Shown: positions 19,301 to 28,600 of the stretch, piece after piece
How the letters are laid out: the number at the start of each line of letters is the position of its first letter
Numbering within the stretch: the stretch's first letter is position 1
Origin: Novipirellula artificiosorum
GTDB lineage: Bacteria > Planctomycetota > Planctomycetia > Pirellulales > Pirellulaceae
Assembly (NCBI RefSeq): GCF_007860135.1
Contig: NZ_SJPV01000005.1
Coordinates: forward strand, 1 to 64,000
Length of the DNA stretch: 64,000 nt
Direction: 5' to 3'
Position numbers and translations under genes: made by a program
The notes under the pieces: generated by a model
The model's database searches: none
What the model was told of the DNA's origin: nothing
Seen by the model: the letters and a program-made list of their open reading frames with translations, nothing else

Positions 19301-20989
19301 CTACCGATGCCGGTTCCATTGCACCGCCACCGGCAGCACGATGATTCTGGAAATCGGTAGCACGAGCATCATGTAAGCCAAGCTCATCGCGAACGTCACT
19401 CGCGCATCGGGAATCAGAGCATACAGCACGGTTGCCAGCAACACGCAGGTGGCGAGCCAGACGGCCAGCGCTCGGTTGATCGACGAGCCACACACCGCCC
19501 CACTTCGGTAGCTCATCCTCAGCGAGCCGATCAACGCAATCGCCTTGATGGCCAATAACGTCACGACGATGTTGGGAATGTAGGTTAGACCAAGCTGAAA
19601 GGATGCCATGGTTTCTTCCCATTCTCGCTGTTGGAAAAACCAATGGCCGGCGGCAACCGTGATCGCACTGCAGCACAGGACCAACACGCCGACCACCGAA
19701 ATGGCAACCCACGTTCGGCCCGTCATCGTCACCCACTGGTAAGCGATGGTCCGTCCAACAGCCATGGCGATCAAGGCGACGGTGATCGCGGCCGTTGCCC
19801 AAGCCCCAGCCGCAATCGGCGTTCGGTCGACCGTCGGGTATTCCGAGATCGCCGTGGCCCACCGCATCCACGCTTCCCGGTTGGTTTCGAAACCGAACCA
19901 ACAGACCAAGAATACAAAGCAGACCGTCAAGAACAGAAGTGAGTTGATGACGTTGGATCGAAGCCGGCTCCAGGCAATCGTTTCCGACGCCAACGGGCTG
20001 GCGGCCAAGTAAGGTGGCAAGGTCGTCGTCACGCTGTGGGCCGTTGGCTCGACAATGCAATGCGCGCCGCTGTTTCCGCAAACAAAGATCATGATCGAAC
20101 CCATCACCAAAATTGCGACGGGGTCCCACTCCATCATCAGCAGGAACAGAAAGGTTGGCAGCACAATGAATAACAGCATCCGCGCTCGGTAAGGCCGCGA
20201 CCGCCGCTGGTCATGCCATGACAGTGCCGACGACTCTGTGTTGTGGTGATGGACGCTGCATGTACCGTCGTGATCTCGATCGAGCCATTGCCAGAAACGC
20301 TTGCCGACCGGAGAGGCTTTGGCTGGCATCGTTCCGGCAACGTTGCTGCGGGCGACCGGTAGGGTGTGAAACGCAAACGCGACCGCAGCCACAAAAAACA
20401 CGGCTTCGCCAACATAAATCCAACCGATGATCGCCGCCGACAGCCGCGGGGATGCCGCCTCAACACCAAGGCCCGCAAATGAGGTCACGGCGATCGGGGC
20501 CAACACAGCAAGTGCCGCAAAGCGGTGCCAGCCAACTCGGAACGGACGCCACGCAATGGCGGAGACCCAAAACCCCGTTGCCGCCATGCTGAGAATCGGA
20601 ATGACGATTGGAACGGACTCACCAAAGTGCCAACAGGTGATCGCAATGCAGCACCATAGGAGCGTGACCCATGCGGTCTTCATCAACAGCGGGACGATTG
20701 CCAGCTTCCAAGTAGAAATGGGCATCCTTAGCAACCAGCGACTGTAACCTGTTTCCGGTGACTCCAAGTTGTTCCAGTAGACAAAATCGAAAGCGAAAAT
20801 GCCCCACATCAACGCAGGAAAAAAGCCAAAGAAGAACACGTTGGCGGCGAAGGTGCTACTTTCGGGCGATGTGGTCGGAGGTCGCGTCCATAAGAACGCC
20901 TCGGACATCGCCAACAAGCTGACGAAGGAAAGCAGCATGAATCGATGCCGCGACCACAGAAAGCGAAGCAGTGCAACGTTATCCGACAT
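19301..20989 (-). CDS. ABC transporter permease
   Basis: A 562-residue integral membrane protein with many hydrophobic helices in two blocks (about residues 15-230 and 295-560), as in ABC-2-type exporters. The ATG at 20989 (MSDNVALLRFLW) gives a sensible cytoplasmic start and overlaps the end of the ATPase gene by 11 bases; the frame stays open upstream inside that gene. Together with the ATPase and the GntR regulator it forms a three-gene unit of the YtrA-YtrB type. Those units are usually linked to envelope stress or antibiotic response, but the substrate here is unknown. Confidence 0.85.
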   Translation of the reverse strand: MSDNVALLRFLWSRHRFMLLSFVSLLAMSEAFLWTRPPTTSPESSTFAANVFFFGFFPALMWGIFAFDFVYWNNLESPETGYSRWLLRMPISTWKLAIVPLLMKTAWVTLLWCCIAITCWHFGESVPIVIPILSMAATGFWVSAIAWRPFRVGWHRFAALAVLAPIAVTSFAGLGVEAASPRLSAAIIGWIYVGEAVFFVAAVAFAFHTLPVARSNVAGTMPAKASPVGKRFWQWLDRDHDGTCSVHHHNTESSALSWHDQRRSRPYRARMLLFIVLPTFLFLLMMEWDPVAILVMGSIMIFVCGNSGAHCIVEPTAHSVTTTLPPYLAASPLASETIAWSRLRSNVINSLLFLTVCFVFLVCWFGFETNREAWMRWATAISEYPTVDRTPIAAGAWATAAITVALIAMAVGRTIAYQWVTMTGRTWVAISVVGVLVLCCSAITVAAGHWFFQQREWEETMASFQLGLTYIPNIVVTLLAIKAIALIGSLRMSYRSGAVCGSSINRALAVWLATCVLLATVLYALIPDARVTFAMSLAYMMLVLPISRIIVLPVAVQWNRHR

Positions 20990-21926
20990 CCGACACCTCC
21001 GTTTCCTTTTGGCTTGGCGATTTTGAGGGACGTTCCCGGCCCGCCCTGGCCGCAAACCAGCTCTCCAGTCTGATCTCGCGCCTCGAAACAACGGTCACAT
21101 CCTCGGGCAGGTCAAGTGGCCTCGGATCACAGAGGTTCGCGTCCATCACGCCGGACCATTCGTTTCCTTTTCGTTGCCAGCCAATCACACCCGCGACATT
21201 CGGCGGAGCAACCGAGTCCGCTCGATACGTGACTTCCTCGTATCGCCTTTCCATTTCTTCCACGGTTGTCGTCTCGATGATTTGGCCCGCTCGCATCAAC
21301 GCCACGGTGTCGCAAACCCGCTCCACTTCGTCGAGCAAGTGGCTCGAGAACAAGACGGTTCGTCCCTCGTCGTTGACCGCTCGAATGATCGCTTCGAGAA
21401 TATCACGTCGCGCCAACGGATCGAGTCCGCTGCTGGGTTCATCGAGGATCAACAGCTCGGGACGATGTGCAATCGCCACCAACAACCCCGCTCGTGCGCG
21501 GAGACCTTTCGATAGGGATCGCAGTCGATCGCTGCGTGACAATCCAAACATGTCGATCAGTTCCGCGGCATACGCCTCGTCCCACGTCGAATAGATTCCT
21601 CGAGCAAAGTCGACAAGTTCCCCCACACGCATCCATGTCGGCAGCGAATCTTCTTCGGTCAAGTAACCAACGCGCGATAAAACCTTTACAGGATCCGCTA
21701 CCGGATCAAGGCCCATCACTCGTACCGTTCCGCTTTGGGCCTTGAACGATCCAATCAGATGCCGAATCAGCGTCGTCTTGCCGGCACCGTTGAGCCCCAC
21801 GAGTCCGAAGACCGAACCGACGGGGATTTGTAGACTGACCTGATCCAAAGCGACGTTGCCGCGGAAAGACCGGCTCAGCTTGTGAACGTCAACCGCAAGC
21901 GATTGGGGGTTTGTTTCGAAACTCAT
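20979..21926 (-). CDS. ABC transporter ATP-binding protein
   Basis: A 315-residue nucleotide-binding subunit. Visible motifs are Walker A in GLVGLNGAGKTTLIRH (near residue 42), Q-loop region VGYLTEEDSLP, an ABC signature LSKGLRARAGLLVA that departs slightly from LSGGQ, Walker B in LLILDEPSSGLDP and the switch His in FSSHLLDE. A C-terminal extension of about 80 residues follows the core. The stop overlaps the permease start by 11 bases, and the start overlaps the GntR regulator by four (ATGA), so the three genes are translationally linked. Confidence 0.94.
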   Translation of the reverse strand: MSFETNPQSLAVDVHKLSRSFRGNVALDQVSLQIPVGSVFGLVGLNGAGKTTLIRHLIGSFKAQSGTVRVMGLDPVADPVKVLSRVGYLTEEDSLPTWMRVGELVDFARGIYSTWDEAYAAELIDMFGLSRSDRLRSLSKGLRARAGLLVAIAHRPELLILDEPSSGLDPLARRDILEAIIRAVNDEGRTVLFSSHLLDEVERVCDTVALMRAGQIIETTTVEEMERRYEEVTYRADSVAPPNVAGVIGWQRKGNEWSGVMDANLCDPRPLDLPEDVTVVSRREIRLESWFAARAGRERPSKSPSQKETEVSDVG

Positions 21927-22327
21927 TGCGATTCCTCTTTGCGGTTCGGCTGAGCAGAAAACTGTTCATCATGTTTGTGCAGCAAAGTGACCAGATCCTC
22001 GGTTGGGATCCCAAGTTGACGAGAGAGTGTCAGCAGTTTGTCGATATGGGGGCCAATCATACGGCGGCGTTGTGCGGCCGAGTGACGCTCGACGATTTGC
22101 GATACAAAGGTCCCAGTCGTCCGTCTCTTTTCGACAAGCCCTTCGTGCTCCAGTTCCCGGTAGGCACGGGCCACCGTGTTTGGATTGACTTGCAGGCTTT
22201 CGGCCAAGCCCCGAATCGTCGGCAACTCGTCACCGCTGGCGAGCACACCCGAAACGATTCGAAACCGAATCTGGTCGACGATCTGCTGATAGATCGGTGC
22301 GCCATCGCTGGAGATGTGTATTTGCAT
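21923..22327 (-). CDS. GntR-family transcriptional regulator (YtrA-like)
   Basis: A 134-residue DNA-binding protein with the winged-helix GntR core: IYQQIVDQIRFRIVSG, LPTIRGLAESLQVNPNTV and YRELEHEGLVEKRRTTGTF. Only a short helical tail follows, as in YtrA-subfamily repressors, with no ligand-binding domain of the FadR or HutC type. I chose the ATG at 22327 because it starts exactly at the domain and has AAAGG six bases upstream. It probably represses its own promoter and the downstream ABC exporter, most likely through the inverted repeat at 22337-22363. Confidence 0.93.
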   Translation of the reverse strand: MQIHISSDGAPIYQQIVDQIRFRIVSGVLASGDELPTIRGLAESLQVNPNTVARAYRELEHEGLVEKRRTTGTFVSQIVERHSAAQRRRMIGPHIDKLLTLSRQLGIPTEDLVTLLHKHDEQFSAQPNRKEESQ

Positions 22328-22336
22328 CTTGAACCT

Positions 22337-22363
22337 TTGTGTTACTACATTAATACAACACAA
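22337..22363 (-). promoter_or_regulatory. Candidate GntR operator and promoter
   Basis: TTGTGTT at 22337-22343 and AACACAA at 22357-22363 form 7-bp inverted arms around an AT-rich 13-base centre, ending 10 bases before the GntR start codon. Position and symmetry suit autoregulation by a dimeric repressor. On the minus strand TTGTGT could serve as a -35 element with an AT-rich -10 inside the repeat. This is inferred from the sequence only. Confidence 0.5.
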
Positions 22364-22889
22364 GGACTCTCGAGTCAAGTGGGACACGCGAGCATGCGGA
22401 GCCGGGAGTGCAGCGGAAGGCACCCAGGAACAAAGCTCTTCGCCCGACGCCGACGCGTTTGAGAACGAAGCCCGATTGGATTTGGGCTGTGCGCTGCCGG
22501 GGGCGTGCGCTGGAATTTAGCCTTCAGGCGACTGCGGGATGCGCTGTTGCGGCTAAAGCCTGAACTCCAACCCCCTTCTTGATAAAAAACGACTTAGAAA
22601 CTGCACGACTCTGGGCCGTGGGGAGCCTGAAGGTATCGTGTCGGAACGAACGTGGAGAACGGTGTCGATTGCCCATTCGAATCCATTCCCATCACCCTTG
22701 GAAAGGGCTAACCCGCTTGGGACCAAAAAGTTTCGGACGCGAGAGAAAAATTTTCGATTAATTCCGTTTTTAGTCCACCGCTGCAACGCAAAAACCGTGA
22801 TTCCATCTGCGAGCCCCCTCATATTTGAGTGAATCCACGCACCACAAAGGGTGGCTTTCTGTTTTGTTCTTTTCCCTTGGAGCCTTTTC
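22364..22889. other. Intergenic region with an imperfect palindromic repeat
   Basis: No supported gene. Around 22511-22569 a TTTAGCCTTCAGGC segment faces GGCTAAAGCCTGAA, which shares words in permuted order and looks like a dispersed palindromic repeat. Positions 22740-22790 are AT-rich (ATTTTCGATTAATTCCG) and are the likeliest promoter region for the small lipoprotein gene downstream. Confidence 0.45.
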
Positions 22890-23054
22890 ATGTTGTATCG
22901 ATTTCTTTTGCTCGCTGTTCTCGCGGTTCCCTTTTCGGCTGCGCTGGGCTGCGGGTCTTCGAGCGAACCGGTGCCGGTAACCACGAGTGAAGAGGAGATT
23001 GCGGCGTATGAAGCAGGTCTGGAGGAGACGGATGGCGGGTCTGCACGGCCTTAG
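22890..23054 (+). CDS. Small lipoprotein
   Basis: A 54-residue product, MLYRFLLLAVLAVPFSAALGC plus a short acidic tail, with a clean lipobox (AALGC) at residues 17-21. The mature part (about 34 residues) is Ser/Glu-rich and contains EEEIAAYEAGLEE. Small lipoproteins with similar acidic tails commonly accompany DUF1559 genes in planctomycetes, usually downstream; here it lies 162 bases upstream of one. Its start follows a GGAG-type sequence (CTTGGAGCC) by eight bases. Function unknown. Confidence 0.75.
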   Translation: MLYRFLLLAVLAVPFSAALGCGSSSEPVPVTTSEEEIAAYEAGLEETDGGSARP

Positions 23055-23216
23055 CGGCAAGCCGCTTGCCCGACCGGCCTGAAACCAGGTCACGATTGAC
23101 AACTATCGGTCACGTGGCATTTCGAGATGCGTCACGTAGAGCCTTATCACCTTTTCGTTGAATCGAGGGCGTTTTGTTCTCGCCCTACTTTTTCCTTTTC
23201 TAACGGGGACAGAATC

Positions 23217-24068
23217 ATGTCAAAGAAACGAACCGCGTTTACTCTCGTCGAATTGTTGGTGGTGATTGCCATCATCGGCGTCTTGGTGGGACTCTTGCTT
23301 CCTGCGGTCCAAGCGGCTCGTGAGGCCGCACGACGGATGAGTTGCAGCAATAATTTCAAGCAAATTGGTTTGGCCATTCACAACTATCACTCCGCGTTCA
23401 GTGCCATGCCGATGCACGGAACGGGGGGTACGAATGAAACGGAGGACAATTGGAACACCGCAGACAACCACGTGTTGGCACCCGCAGCGCCAGTGGGTTA
23501 TTCGCGGCACATGTTGAGCTACCTGGTCGGCATTTTGCCATTCATGGAACAGCAGGCCCTATGGGAAGTCATCTCGAATCCATCGGTTGATGCGGAGAAC
23601 GAAGCTTGGCCACCGAGTGGTCCGGCTCCCTACGCAATCCGTTACGCGCCATGGGCCAGCGATGTACCGGCCTATCGATGCCCAAGTGATTCCGGCAGTG
23701 GGCTACCACCGATCGGTGGCGCAGCAAACAAGCGAGGTTTCCGCTGGGCCGACTTCCGGCCGCTCTACTCTCAGTTCAATACGATTCTGGCTCCCAATCG
23801 TGAGGTGTGCATTGCAGGGGGCCACGGGACCGACGCTGTGGTTACGGCCAGCAGCCGCCACCAAGGTGGTGTCCATGTTTTGATGGGCGATGGGGCGGTG
23901 AAGTTCGTGACCGATTCGATTGACGCGGGCGACTCGCATGCGGAAACCGTCTGGTACCGCAACAATTCCCAAGCGAGTTCCAACCCGCCTGGTAGCGGCA
24001 GTCCCTACGGGCTTTGGGGTTCGCTAGGCACGCGAGCTTCGAGGGAAACGATCAACGAAGAATTCTAG
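23217..24068 (+). CDS. DUF1559 prepilin-like protein
   Basis: A 283-residue protein opening with a type IV prepilin-like segment (KKRTAFTLVELLVVIAIIG, continuing with a hydrophobic helix to about residue 30), then the DUF1559 hallmarks: AAREAARRMSCSNNFKQIGLA, HNYHSAFSAMP and a C-terminal MGDGAVKFVTDSID. Planctomycetes carry dozens of such genes. They are thought to be exported pseudopilin-type surface proteins, but their job is not known. The start at 23217 places MSKK right before the prepilin segment; the residue before Phe is Ala rather than the classic Gly. Confidence 0.94.
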   Translation: MSKKRTAFTLVELLVVIAIIGVLVGLLLPAVQAAREAARRMSCSNNFKQIGLAIHNYHSAFSAMPMHGTGGTNETEDNWNTADNHVLAPAAPVGYSRHMLSYLVGILPFMEQQALWEVISNPSVDAENEAWPPSGPAPYAIRYAPWASDVPAYRCPSDSGSGLPPIGGAANKRGFRWADFRPLYSQFNTILAPNREVCIAGGHGTDAVVTASSRHQGGVHVLMGDGAVKFVTDSIDAGDSHAETVWYRNNSQASSNPPGSGSPYGLWGSLGTRASRETINEEF

Positions 24069-24173
24069 CCAAATCCTATCTCAGGTCATGGTGGGTGTAT
24101 CGACCTTCATCTGGCTCGGTCCTTCTGGACGCCGTTTGCAGGCGGTCCGCCAACGGGCGTTTCCGCACGTGGG

Positions 24174-24917
24174 CTATCGCCAGGCCAACAACTGCGTTTG
24201 CGTCGCCTGAGTGTCTCGCTGCCACGCTTCCAGGTGTGGCGGCAAGGCATGTTGCTGGAAACGAGATTCGGCTTCGACCACGAAGCCCGCCTGCTCCAGT
24301 GCCTTGTGTATCCGCCCTGACGAGTTGTAGGATTCGCTTGCCTTGGTCTGGTGCACTTCGACATAGACGGCTTCCACGTTGCCCAGGCATTCCGCACTTT
24401 CGTTGATGACCTGCTCTTCCGCCCCTTCGATATCCAACTTCAAGAAGCTGACGGTGCGTTTCGAGAGGTAGATCGATAATGGCACACATTGGACCGTCGT
24501 GCGCGTCGTTGTCCGATTGATTCCCCATGCGGTGCGATCACCCCAGGCGGGATCGATCGAATTTCCTCGCGCGTCCCCGCTGGCAGAGATGTTTCCGTAC
24601 CATGGGGTCGTGCCCTCGGAATCCGCAACCGCCAAATTCAGACACCGCACGCCCGGGATGTCATTGGCCTCGACGTTTTTGCACAGGATGGCAAAGGCAA
24701 ATGGATCGGGCTCAAAACAAAGAATCTCGGCTTGAGGCCAGCGATGCTTCCACTCCAGCATCGACACACCGATGTTGGCACCGCAATCGATGATCAGTGG
24801 ACGTTCGTCGCTCGGCTCGAAGAACGATGGAAAATCATCGATTTGGCGGATCATCGATTCGGCAGCCTCGCGGTTTTGGTAGAAAAGTTTCTGACCACGA
24901 AATCTTAAGTGCTGCAT
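24174..24917 (-). CDS. FkbM-family methyltransferase
   Basis: A 247-residue SAM-dependent enzyme with motif I in LIIDCGANIGVSMLEW (about residues 41-56), the acidic strand ILCFEPDPFAF, and the FkbM signature strand SFLKLDIEGAEEQVI. Family members O-methylate sugars or polyketides; the acceptor cannot be inferred here. The start overlaps the end of the upstream peroxiredoxin-like gene by 13 bases, so the two are probably cotranscribed, although no functional link is evident. Confidence 0.9.
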   Translation of the reverse strand: MQHLRFRGQKLFYQNREAAESMIRQIDDFPSFFEPSDERPLIIDCGANIGVSMLEWKHRWPQAEILCFEPDPFAFAILCKNVEANDIPGVRCLNLAVADSEGTTPWYGNISASGDARGNSIDPAWGDRTAWGINRTTTRTTVQCVPLSIYLSKRTVSFLKLDIEGAEEQVINESAECLGNVEAVYVEVHQTKASESYNSSGRIHKALEQAGFVVEAESRFQQHALPPHLEAWQRDTQATQTQLLAWR

Positions 24918-25573
24918 CCGTCGCTTTCGTTCGTCGATTGAATTTCCGCTATGTCACAATAGTCGGGACGATCTGCGGAACTGCGGTGCCGGAACGCTTT
25001 GATGATCTGGTCGTGATGAACCAAAAAGACACCAGGCATTTGGAAGCCGTCGCCTTGAAGTTTTCCCACGGCATGACGCTTCAAAACAGCTGCTTTGAAA
25101 CCGGACCACCAAACCGATGGGCCAAGCAGCTGACGCGCTTGACCGCGAGTCAAACCGTACGCACGGTAAAGTTTGGATTCGGCGTCGCTAATCCGGTGCA
25201 CATCCCCGAGGGAGTATTTGTCAAATAATTTCTGGCTAGCCGCGTCTTCGGGTGTCATATGGACCAGCACAATCGTTGCATGTTTCTCGACTTGCTCGCG
25301 ACGCGTGGACAAGTCCGCTAGCGTTTCGCGGCAAAAGGTGCATCCGAGATGCCGCAAAAACACCAACAGCACGGGCTGCTCTCCACTGAGCCGCGACAAC
25401 GTCATGCCGAACTGAGTGGACGCCGCGTGATTTGCCTCTTCGAGGGAAGCAAAGTCGTCGCTTGCGTCGGGGGCATTCCAATTTCGAAAGGCAGCATAAA
25501 GACCACCGAGCATAAACATAGGTTGTGTCCAGTCAAAGGCAATCGGAACAGGCAGCGGGATCGTTTTTCGCAT
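24905..25573 (-). CDS. Peroxiredoxin-like (thioredoxin-fold) protein
   Basis: A 222-residue protein with a thioredoxin fold of the AhpC/TSA-related, SelL or Prx-like-2 kind. The strand VLLVFLRHLGCTFCRE puts Cys78 and Cys81 in a CxxC, followed by VLVHMTPEDAASQKLFDKY and a late GDGFQMPGVFLVHHDQII strand typical of the subgroup. A weak hydrophobic stretch near residues 17-29 might anchor it. It is likely a thiol oxidoreductase. It shares a short overlap with the FkbM gene downstream. Confidence 0.82.
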   Translation of the reverse strand: MRKTIPLPVPIAFDWTQPMFMLGGLYAAFRNWNAPDASDDFASLEEANHAASTQFGMTLSRLSGEQPVLLVFLRHLGCTFCRETLADLSTRREQVEKHATIVLVHMTPEDAASQKLFDKYSLGDVHRISDAESKLYRAYGLTRGQARQLLGPSVWWSGFKAAVLKRHAVGKLQGDGFQMPGVFLVHHDQIIKAFRHRSSADRPDYCDIAEIQSTNESDGCST

Positions 25574-25684
25574 CCCGGTGTCGCTGCTAGCGCGACCACC
25601 GGCTCATGGCCAAGATCCCTACCGGGATACCGATCGCGCGTTGAAATCCAACGGAGTCAGCAATTGAATCGCGCCCGGTCGAAT

Positions 25685-28600
25685 TTAGCGGGTCGCCAGC
25701 CGATGAAGCAAGGTCTTGTCCTTGGGGCTTGGCCGCATGGGGTCGCAACCGATTGTCCCCAGCAGCTCTGATTCGTAGCTTGGCGATTCGGCTTTCTTTC
25801 GCATACCTTTGACGAAGTCCAGCCGATCCTGAAGGCTCAATTCGCTTGCAAGGTCGCTGTCTTGGGAGGTGTCCATGCTCTGTTTCAATCGCAGTTCAAA
25901 TGCGGTCCAATGGGCCACATCACGGTCACGTTTTTCGCGAAGCCTACGATGGTACCAATCACTTTCCAGAACGGATTCGCGAGTGAACATTTCGCGGACC
26001 TCAGGATCATTCGAAGTCTTACCCTCGTAATCACCAAACGCCATGATGCTCAAGATGGCTTGCAGCGGCGGACAAGCCAATTCATAGCCACCATCCTCGA
26101 AATAGGCTCGAGCCACACGCTGTTGAGCTTCAGCGATGTAGCGAATTCCATCGATGAACGAATCCCGGTCTTGCAATTCGGGTTGCAGGATTTCATGGGT
26201 AAACACTTTGGCGGGGTTGTCGAAAATGCGTGCCAAGTAGGTTCGTACGAATCGACGAGTGATGCGGTACCCCAACCGGCTGGCGGGAATCGTTTCGCCA
26301 TTGACCTCAAAATCTTCGAGCTTTTCGAGCATCTTCGCGTCGATCAAGGCTTTGGGTTCACGCTCATCGGGCCCCAAGCGGCACCAGACTTCGGGGATCA
26401 ACAACGACACATCATGACCGACTTCAAATCGCGGCCCCACATGTCCGGCCGCGGTACTGAATCCACCAAGGCCTGTCAAAATCATGGAGACGACCACTGA
26501 ATTCAGATCAATCGAAGGCATCAACGCATTGAATGGCCCTTTGGTCAGCGCACCTTCGCTGCCGGCCCCCGTCGTGCTTGGGCTCTTGCCCGTTAACGAG
26601 CAGACGTAGTCCATCAGCAATTCCGGCAATTCTTGATAGTGCAGTGGCGAATAGACTGCCAACGAGCGGAATCCAGCGGTCGGATCGGGTGGATTATTGC
26701 GGCGTCCGGAGAGCACCGCGCCAACCGGTGTATGCACCGGCGCATCAACGGGCAGGCTGCGGTGCAATTGCATCCCACGCATCGCGACATAGGTATCGCG
26801 TGACCGGACCATGTCGGGGCGATCTTGCAGGTATCGCGGATTCTTGGTTCGTACTCCATCGACAAGTCGTGGGTCTGCGGTGCTGACGACATAGCCCGTT
26901 TGGACCGCCGCAGCCTTTTGCAACAACTCGGCCATGGGGCCGGTGAACTTATCAAACTCGATTGCGTCGGCAACAATCTCTCTTGCCTCGGCGGTTGAAA
27001 GCGCTTCAAAGTTGCTGATGAAATTCCCCGTTCGCGAGAGATCCCATTCGGTTTGTTTGTCCAATCCACGGTGCACCGCATCATCGGGGCGTTGAAACAG
27101 TCGAAATTCACAGTTCTCAACAAACTTATAGCTGTCGGCCGGCAAGATTGCATTCCCCACGTGTTCGACGGCTTCGCTAGGCACCACCACGCTCGCACTG
27201 ATATCGTCTTCACGTTGCACCTTGTCCGCGGCGACAAAATCTTGCCGCACTTTGAAGGTTCGCCAGCGGTTCTGGTCCAATCCCACTCGCAAATAGGTAC
27301 CGACTAAAGACCTCCCGTCCATTTTGAGCTCATGCCCTGGTGACCCATTCACAATGTCGACGCCAAAATAGTCTTGCCAGTTGTTCTCCATCCCCGTTTT
27401 GACAAAACGTTTGATGATCAGGGCCATCGCGTAGACATGATCGGGGATACTCGCCAGCCAATTGTTGTATTCGTCATTGAAATCGGGCGTTGGCGTCAGC
27501 AACTGAATCACGCTACCGAGGCTGCGATCGGGATCGAGCACACCACGACTGGGCTGGTCCGTGTAGTCGGTGCGACCCGCGTAGTGGGAGGACCATCGGT
27601 CGTGATAGCTTCGCGAAAAGATCTCTTCGAGCCTTTGGAAATCGTCTTCACGATCTTTGACGAAGATCGGACCATACAACATGTAGTCGCGGAGACTCTT
27701 GCTGATCTCACTCTTGCCGCCACCGCTGACGGTACACGGTTTGTGGCAGAAAACGCCTTCGCCTACCGAACCGACCAAACGCCATGAGGGTGCGGCCGGA
27801 TGTTTTTCAAGACGAATTTTGTAGCCACTTGGAGCGATATAGATATGCTGAGGTGACAAGGCAATGCGATGTTCCTTGCCATCCCGCTGCCAGAGGATAC
27901 AGCGCTGGTGCAACGTGGCCTTGGCATCCTCGGGAATGTAGATCACGGTCGGATCAAATTTATCGACCCCGTAGCCTTCGGGTTGGACATCGATAAACGA
28001 TTCGTAGTCACGTGCAACATCATCAAACCGACGTCCATTGTAGCGGCGGCTGTTGACTTGAAACTCGTCTCCAAGGGAATAGGACGCAAAGGCGAGAGCG
28101 CCACCGGCATGTTCTTCTTCACAGCCGCCCATCAAGTTCGTCGCGTAACTGAGTTGTGTTTTGACTTCTTTCTTGCAATATCCAAAATAGTTGTCCGCAA
28201 TCAGCGTCACGATCACACCCGATGCATCGCGACAAGTCAGCTTGAATGCACCGCCATCGTTGTAGCATTCGGATGGATCTTTCCAACACATGGAATCGCG
28301 ACGCTGGCGCTCATTGGCATCGTCATAGTGAGGAAGGCCAAGTTCCTTTTTCGTCAGCGATGTCAAATGGGGCGCCAAGATCACGCATCCGGTATGACCG
28401 CTCCATGACCGCACATCCAAACCCGCATCGTTGCGAGGGCTGAAGGGATCGCCTGCGTTGCCGAAAATCGATTCGACAAAATCAAGGTTACTGACCAAGG
28501 AACCCGGAGCATAGAACCGAGTCTCCATGGTTTTGGCATCACTGTATCCGGGTACCGCAGGACAGACCAACGGGCGCAGCAGCAGGGAAACCCAAGTATG

